The notes beneath the pieces were generated by a model. That model had not been told where the DNA came from. It searched no databases and was given only the letters and a program-made list of their open reading frames with translations. From Paraescarpia echinospica (lineage: Eukaryota; Annelida; Polychaeta; Sabellida; Siboglinidae), in contig CM034542.1 of assembly GCA_020002185.1 (NCBI GenBank), positions 57,628,273-57,692,272 on the forward strand: 64,000 nucleotides of DNA. Reading direction: 5' to 3'. Made by a program: the position numbers and the translations under genes. Positions within the stretch are counted from its first letter, which is position 1. Each line of letters starts with the position of its first letter. This document shows positions 58,408 to 64,000 of this stretch, piece by piece.

Positions 58408-58876
58408 CTGGAATTTCAGACATCCAAAAAATTATTTATAAACCTCTAAAGATAGAAATGTACTTACAGCAAAGCTAATTTAAAAATTAAATTGTTGGTC
58501 TAATAATACTACAAAGCAGTATATGAAATAAATTTATTGGCTGTTGCTCTAAATTGTTGGCATGTTATAAAACATTCGGGTATCATTAGAAGGAATAAAA
58601 TGTAGCCATTTGCATATAAACAAAGAAAATTAATGCTAAATTAGTTTAAATTCACACACAATCTATATATATATATATATTAGCATGTTAACTTTTGAGT
58701 TCTGTAAGTATACCTCCTCTATGTTTAAGAAAACAATATATATCCCAGTAAAATAATATTAGATTATTATTTAAAAGACATTTAACAGATTTAAAGATAT
58801 TATGTAACTAAAATACATGACTGTCTAAAATAATAAAAATATTATAATATATTAAAATTAATTAATTAATAATAAT
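58408..58876. other. AT-rich intron sequence
   Basis: Upstream intron of exon 1 before the LINE tail. TA-rich near 58665-58680. No exon. Confidence 0.5.
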
Positions 58877-61800
58877 ATTTTTTTTTTATAGAGTGCAATT
58901 TCCAATAAAATGCTCAGAGCGCTGTACAAGAAGCTAATATCATAAAACATTAAAATTTAGCAATGGTATGTGCACAATAGATATAAAATACAAATTTGAT
59001 ATAATAATTATAAAAACAGAACAATTTTATTAAATTCACTAAAAATAGATAAATAAATATATATATATATAAAGCTGTTATTTAAACATTATTAAGATAT
59101 ATAAGATACTTTATGTATATATAGAATAAATAATAGATATAATATTTACATATATGCAATCATGGGTAGATAAATAAAATATAAGTTTAGGAGTAAAATG
59201 TCAAAGAAAGTAAAATGTCAACAGTATTCCGCTTTGAACATGTGCGTTTTAGTGTGTTAGGTTTCCACTACATTTTATGTGAAACGGCAGCAGATTCCAT
59301 AATCGAGGTCCTATCACTTCGAATGCACGATCACCAAAACTAACAAGCTTCGTTCGCGGCACATGTAGCAGATATTGTTGGGACGAACGTGTGCGCCTTG
59401 CAGAGCACTGTCTCTTCAGCATGTTCTCCAGGTACAATGGTCCGGTGCCGTTCAGACATCGATACACATGCATAAGAATCTTGAATTCGATTCGACATTT
59501 CACAGGTAGCCAGTGCAGTTCTTTCAGGATTGGGCTAATGTGATCTCGGCGAGGTGTAAGAGTAATGATTCTTGCTGCCATGTTTTGAATGTGTTGGAGT
59601 TTATTCAAATGTTCATGTGGTAGTCCAGCAAGCAGCGCATTCCCATAATCCAGTCTGGACATGACGAAGGCGTGGACTAATGATTTCGCCGCATCTAAGG
59701 TAAGGTAACGTCTGATACGGCTAATGTTATGTAGGTGCATGTACGCTGTTCGGCAGATGGCACAGACATGGTTCGCCATGCCAAGGGATGAGTCGAATAT
59801 GACGCCAAGGTTACGAACATTAGATGATGTGCTCAGAGTTGCATCATCGATGATTATGCGGATATCCTTCATCAGTGGCAACTTGTGCTTGGTGCCGAAT
59901 ACCACGACATCCGTCTTCTGGTCGTTTAGCTTCAGTGAACTGGACCGCAACCATTCCCCTATATGCTCAAGGCAATTACACAGATTGTCTATTGAATTCA
60001 CTTAGTCATCTCCGCCGGGACAAAACGAGACGTAAAATTGCGTGTCGTCTGCATAAAAATGATAGTCCACCCTGAATTTCTTGATGATGTCGCCGAGCGG
60101 TGAGATATATGCCGTAAAAAGCAACGGCCCAAGCACAGAGTCTTGCGGCACGCCAAACGGCACAGGTATTGGTGAAGATTTGTCACTGCCAATACGCACG
60201 AGCTGCTGCCGTCCGGACAAGTACGATCTAAACCACTCGAGCGCAGCGCCTGTTACACCAAATCTATGAGTCAATCTACTCAGCAGAATGGCGTGGTCAA
60301 TGGTATCGAAGGCTGCGGTCAAGCCAAGCATGACTAGAACAACAATGTGGCCTCGGTCGACTGCAGACAGAATGTCACTATGCACTTTAAGTAGAGCAGT
60401 TTCAGTGGAATGATGTTGTCGATATGCGGATTGAAACTGGTTGTGCAAATTATTCTTTTGCATGTGGTCGCCAAGCTGCTTTGCTACAACGCACTCAAGC
60501 ACTTTCGAGACAAATGCCAGATTGGAGACAGGTCGATAGTTTTGCACCAGATTTGGATTTAGTCCATTCTTCTTTATTAATGGCGATATGTAACTGGTCT
60601 TATATTGATCAGGAACGACAGACGATTTCAGTGATTGCATAATTATGCGTGACACGATCGGAAGAAGTTCATCAATTGATTCCCTCACTAGCCAAGTCGG
60701 TGCTGGGTCAAGGTCGCACGATTTTGGTGGTGCGTCCATGACGATTTTCTTTATACATTCTGTTGTTGGCAGGGAGGACAATGGCAGTTCACATGTGCAG
60801 TGGTTGTCTAGCGTTCTAGCATTAGTACTCGGCAACTCGCTACGGATATGGCTTGTCTTCTCAGCGAAGAACGTTGCGAATCTCTCCACCAATTCAGATT
60901 GCGAATCATGTGTCGGAAGTTCTGTGTTATTATCTCTGTAAAGAAGAGTTCGCAGCAGCAAACAACTGTTTCTGGTCATTTCCAATGTCCCGCATTTTTT
61001 CGGAATAGAAAGTAGTCTTGGCATGTAGCAGCATATCATTTACCAGCTTGCATTGTTCACGAAACATTTGTAGATGAACTTCCAGTTTGGATTTTCGCCA
61101 TGTTCGTTCTCGCCGCCTTCTCTCTTGTTTGGCGTCGCGCAGATCATCGTTATACCAGGCTGTATCTGGTCTCAGTCGGACACACTTTTCTAGCAAAGGG
61201 GCGTGTGTATCAACGAGATTCATAAGAGTAGCGTCGTAGTGGCTGACCAATTCATCAACACTTAGTGACTCGAGATCTTCAGGTCGAGACACGGGAATGT
61301 CTTGTCGAAATATATCTGCATTTATTGCGTGTAACTTCTGATATTTTGTTTTCGTAAGTGCCGCACGATTTCTAGCAGCACTGATGGTGAGGTTAACAGC
61401 AGATTGGTCAGAGAGTCCTATGTCTGTGATAACGACGATGCGAATGAGGTGTTCGTCCGTGCAGCGAGTCAGTAGCACATCCAGCATATGTCCCTTCCTA
61501 TGGGTGGATCCATGCACGTGCATCGTCATACCTGTCGACTGGAGAGAACTTGTGAGTCATCTTGCGTCTGGATCCGAGTTATCATCCAGATGGAATTTGA
61601 GATCTCCAATGACAATGAATGGACCAGGTTGTAATAAATGTTGGTCGATGAAGTGACCCCATTCCTCGAAAAAGGCCGATGTTGTTAGGCCGTTTTTCGA
61701 AGATGGAGGCGGGCGGTACACAACGGCAATGCGCAGATATGACTTACAGGTTTTCAGTGTACATTCAATACGCTCGAACGTCCGAAACACTTCAGTGATC

Positions 61801-62333
61801 CGTTTTCGTACGTTTAGTCCGGATTTGTGGATGATAGCAACACCACCACCTTTACCAACTGGACGTGGCGTGTGTTTAATTGTATATCCAGTTGGTGTGA
61901 GTTCTTTTCTGACGCAAGCATCGGTCGATGGCTTTAACCAGGTTTCACATAGCGCCATAATATCCACATTGTTTTCGAGAATATGGTCTGAGATAGCCAA
62001 TGTCTTATTTCGACAGGATTGAGCGTTTATATAACATATGTCGACGCCAGCTTCTCGAAGATCCGGCGATGATGACGATATCAGTGGTACACGTGTAATG
62101 TTGACACTGTTGGCGCCAGAGAGTGCAGATTTATCAAAGTTCCTGCCGAATGTAGTTACTGTCGGAATCAAACAATAGTGCTTAATCCCTGCTGTTGTTC
62201 CTCGGTGGGTTTTTGGCACGGAACAAATCTTTAATGACCGAAGCGTTTGTAGAGTCTTCAGTGGAATCGTTTGTTTTGCCCTCAATGCAATGAGCCCGAT
62301 AGCATGCAGTTCTTGACCGGTGAAAGCCACCAT
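58877..62333 (-). pseudogene. CR1/L2-like LINE, nearly full ORF2, inactivated
   Basis: Minus-strand element with, in order: a ~95-residue N-terminal region; an APE endonuclease (YINAQSCRNK, CETWLKP, VVYRPPPSSKNG, GDLKFHLDD, LSDQSAV) at 62333-61330; a linker; a reverse transcriptase (SYISPLIKK-type palm, VPQDSVLGPLLFTAYISPL, FYADDTQFYVSF) to 60002; a C-terminal region (LGVIFDSSLGMANHV, LHWLPVKCRIEFKIL, RLWNLLPFHIK) to ~59218; and a 3' UTR ending with GTACAGCGCTCTGAGCA and CTCTATAAAAAA at 58877. Lesions: in-frame TGA at 61557, a frameshift near 60970, TAA at 60002, a frameshift near 59250, motif A Asp changed to Gly (MLGLTAAFD), and VPQG changed to VPQD. Dead copy. Confidence 0.88.
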
Positions 62334-62483
62334 GTTTACACTCTGTTAAGTGTCAACACTGATTTAACAATGGGAATGTGATACAATGTTCCTACCCAAG
62401 TTTAGTCATGCAGCAAATTGTCACATTGCACAACATGGCATAAATACGGTGGGGTGGTCACAGGTTCCTCTTGGTGACCTTGT

Positions 62484-62832
62484 GGCGGAATGGCCCCACC
62501 TTTTTGTAATTGCATGTGTCTATTGGTGTTGGAATGTTTGTATTGTTTGCTTAGGTTTATATTCGTAGTGGTTTTATACCTCTATAGCGACAAATAATGT
62601 ATGTCTGTATATTGTCGTCATGTTGTAGGAATGTGTGCCTGAGAAACTTTGATGGGGCTGTACAAGGGTTCAGTTTCCCATCTGGTTTGCATGTTAGACA
62701 TCACATTCCTACTATCTTTATGCCCAAAAGTGGCTGCATTAGAAGCAATCCACTTTCCAATAAAAAACATCATCCTTTGGCCAATTTCAATTCTCAAACT
62801 ACAATGGGCTTGTGTTGGTTATTGCATAAATG
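62484..62832. repeat. 349-bp direct repeat, copy 1
   Basis: From GGCGGAATGGCCCCACC to TTATTGCATAAATG, repeated at 63297-63645 with only a few substitutions and no length difference. Function unknown; the small ORFs in it are not convincing. Confidence 0.93.
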
Positions 62833-63296
62833 AAGGTATGAACGCAGAGCATACTGTATTTTATGCAATGGCCAGGACAGGCCTAGTGCGGGTAGTGAGG
62901 TAACTGGCTGAGGCGATAATTACTTCCAGCTGTTTGGCTTAATAAAACCACCCAGCGCCTTCAGCCAATCATGACATGCCAGGATTAGGCCACAGCGTAC
63001 GATTTGGATTAGCGGTTAAGCCGCCACTTGCGCGTTAGCTATCTGTGTCTCATGTCGTGTATATCCTGATATTTCTAAATCCGCCCTCCTCCCCACCTTT
63101 TTGCCTAGGCACGTTTAGTTAAACAACTATTGTACACCGTTGGTAGAAAAAGAAGTTGGAAAATGTCGCAACGCTTTCCCAAATTTCGGAGTGAACACAG
63201 GGCATATCCCAAATTCTTGAATGTGTTGGGTTTTGGTGCGTCGACAGGCTTTTTGTTTTACAAACGGTATATATTTTTCCTTGTTTATACAGGATA
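62833..63296. other. 464-bp spacer between the direct repeats
   Basis: Less AT-rich than the surroundings (GCCACAGCGTACGATTTGG, AGCGGTTAAGCCGCC). No ORF or RNA that I recognise. Confidence 0.4.
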
Positions 63297-63645
63297 GGCG
63301 GAATGGCCCCACCTTTTTGTAACTGCATGTGTCTATTGGTGGTGGAATGTTTGTATTGTTTGCTTAGGTTTATATTCATAGTGGTTTTATACCTCTATAG
63401 CGACAAATAATGTATGTCTGTATATTGTCGTCATGTTGTAGGAATGTGTGCCTGAGAAACTTTGATGGGGCTGTACAAGGGTTCAGTTTCCCATCTGGTT
63501 TGCATGTTAGACATCACATTCCTACTATCTTTATGCCCAAAAGTGGCTGCATTAGAAGCAATCCACTTTCCAATAAAAAACGTCATCCTTTGGCCAATTT
63601 CAATTCTCAAACTACAATGGGCTTGTCTTGGTTATTGCATAAATG
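63297..63645. repeat. 349-bp direct repeat, copy 2
   Basis: Same length and ends as copy 1, 813 bp downstream. Same-orientation duplicates of this length could be LTRs of a very short element or a simple tandem duplication with spacer; no primer-binding site or polypurine tract was identified. Confidence 0.93.
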
Positions 63646-64000
63646 CTGTTGAATCGGCAGACCCTTTGTAAAGGACGCGCAACGATGACTTAAACGTGTT
63701 TGGTGACCTGCATCGACGTTTGGCAGGTGTGTCTGATATACAGCGTCACGGTTGAAAAGATAGAAGCACTGCAGCTTTAAAACACTAAAATCGCACAAAA
63801 TAAGTACAATCCGTGTAATATCGGTGAACCATCGTACCGTCCAAGAGTTCATGTATAACGTAGAACTAAACTCTCCACGCACATATAAGAATAGCTATAG
63901 ATAATTATGTAAAGACACGAGACGATCTGTATGGCGGCAGCACAAAGCGCACACCCACTTAATGCCTAATTAGTTGTTGAACGCGTAACAATATTTTTCT
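63646..64000. other. window end, no supported feature
   Basis: Nothing recognisable; the missing upstream exons of the CFAP47-like gene are not seen here. Confidence 0.4.

Noticed and set aside
62597..63671. Pairs of plus-strand ORFs MYVCILSSCCRNV.. and MMGLYKGSVSHLV..
   Set aside because: Two overlapping frames in each copy of the 349-bp repeat, neither with domain, splice or codon support.
1..64000. tRNA, rRNA or other structured RNA genes
   Set aside because: I scanned for conserved tRNA box sequences and rRNA-like blocks by eye and saw none that I could support.
1..64000. Centromeric or heterochromatic satellite block
   Set aside because: Arrays are many, unrelated to each other and interleaved with exons of one coherent gene, so they are intronic minisatellites and not a centromere.

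Overview
The window is eukaryotic, from an intron-rich invertebrate animal with motile cilia. Coding sequence is split into short exons with GT-AG junctions. The intervening DNA is AT-rich and full of minisatellites, and it carries remnants of metazoan CR1/L2-like and RTE-like LINEs, a probable piggyBac end and an SGNH-hydrolase ORF. I see no bacterial-style gene order. A marine invertebrate (lophotrochozoan or basal deuterostome) is my best guess, but the species cannot be fixed from the sequence.

One large gene dominates. Thirty exons on the minus strand, from 58407 down to 1038, join with matching phases at every junction. They give one open frame of 1,562 codons with neither start nor stop, so the gene runs off both ends in this assembly. 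The product has repeated ASH/MSP-like beta-sandwich segments, then a single calponin-homology (CH) domain near fragment residues 1233-1376, then another beta-sandwich segment. From memory of the family this matches CFAP47 (cilia- and flagella-associated protein 47), a central-apparatus protein of motile axonemes. A 12-nt phase-0 micro-exon candidate lies at 40221-40232.

Layout by coordinate: 1-3.9 kb, exons 30-26 (CH domain and following segment); 4.4-7.5 kb, a fold-back inverted-repeat element; 7.6-9.5 kb, 68-bp array; 9.5-14.4 kb, exons 25-22 with simple arrays between them; 15.1-21.3 kb, 58-bp satellite (about 106 copies); 21.7-25.7 kb, exons 21-20 flanked by an inverted pair of transposon-like ends; 27.2-32.7 kb, 109-bp satellite (about 50 copies); 33.8-35.3 kb, transposon remnants; 35.3-49.8 kb, exons 19-7; 50.3-52.5 kb, 48-bp array; 52.5-58.4 kb, exons 6-1 with an RTE-like LINE and an SGNH ORF; 58.9-62.3 kb, a dead CR1/L2-like LINE; 62.5-63.6 kb, a 349-bp direct-repeat pair.

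The most striking feature is that several minisatellites are made from, or start exactly at, the exon-intron junctions of this one gene. The 48-bp array repeats the end of exon 6 plus its splice donor. The 55-bp array repeats the acceptor and start of exon 8. The 51-bp array repeats the acceptor and start of exon 27. A 22-bp array repeats the donor of exon 21. Part of exon 17 has a decayed duplicate. Other arrays begin within about 20 nt of a splice site. The introns therefore hold dozens of copies of real or near-real splice sites.
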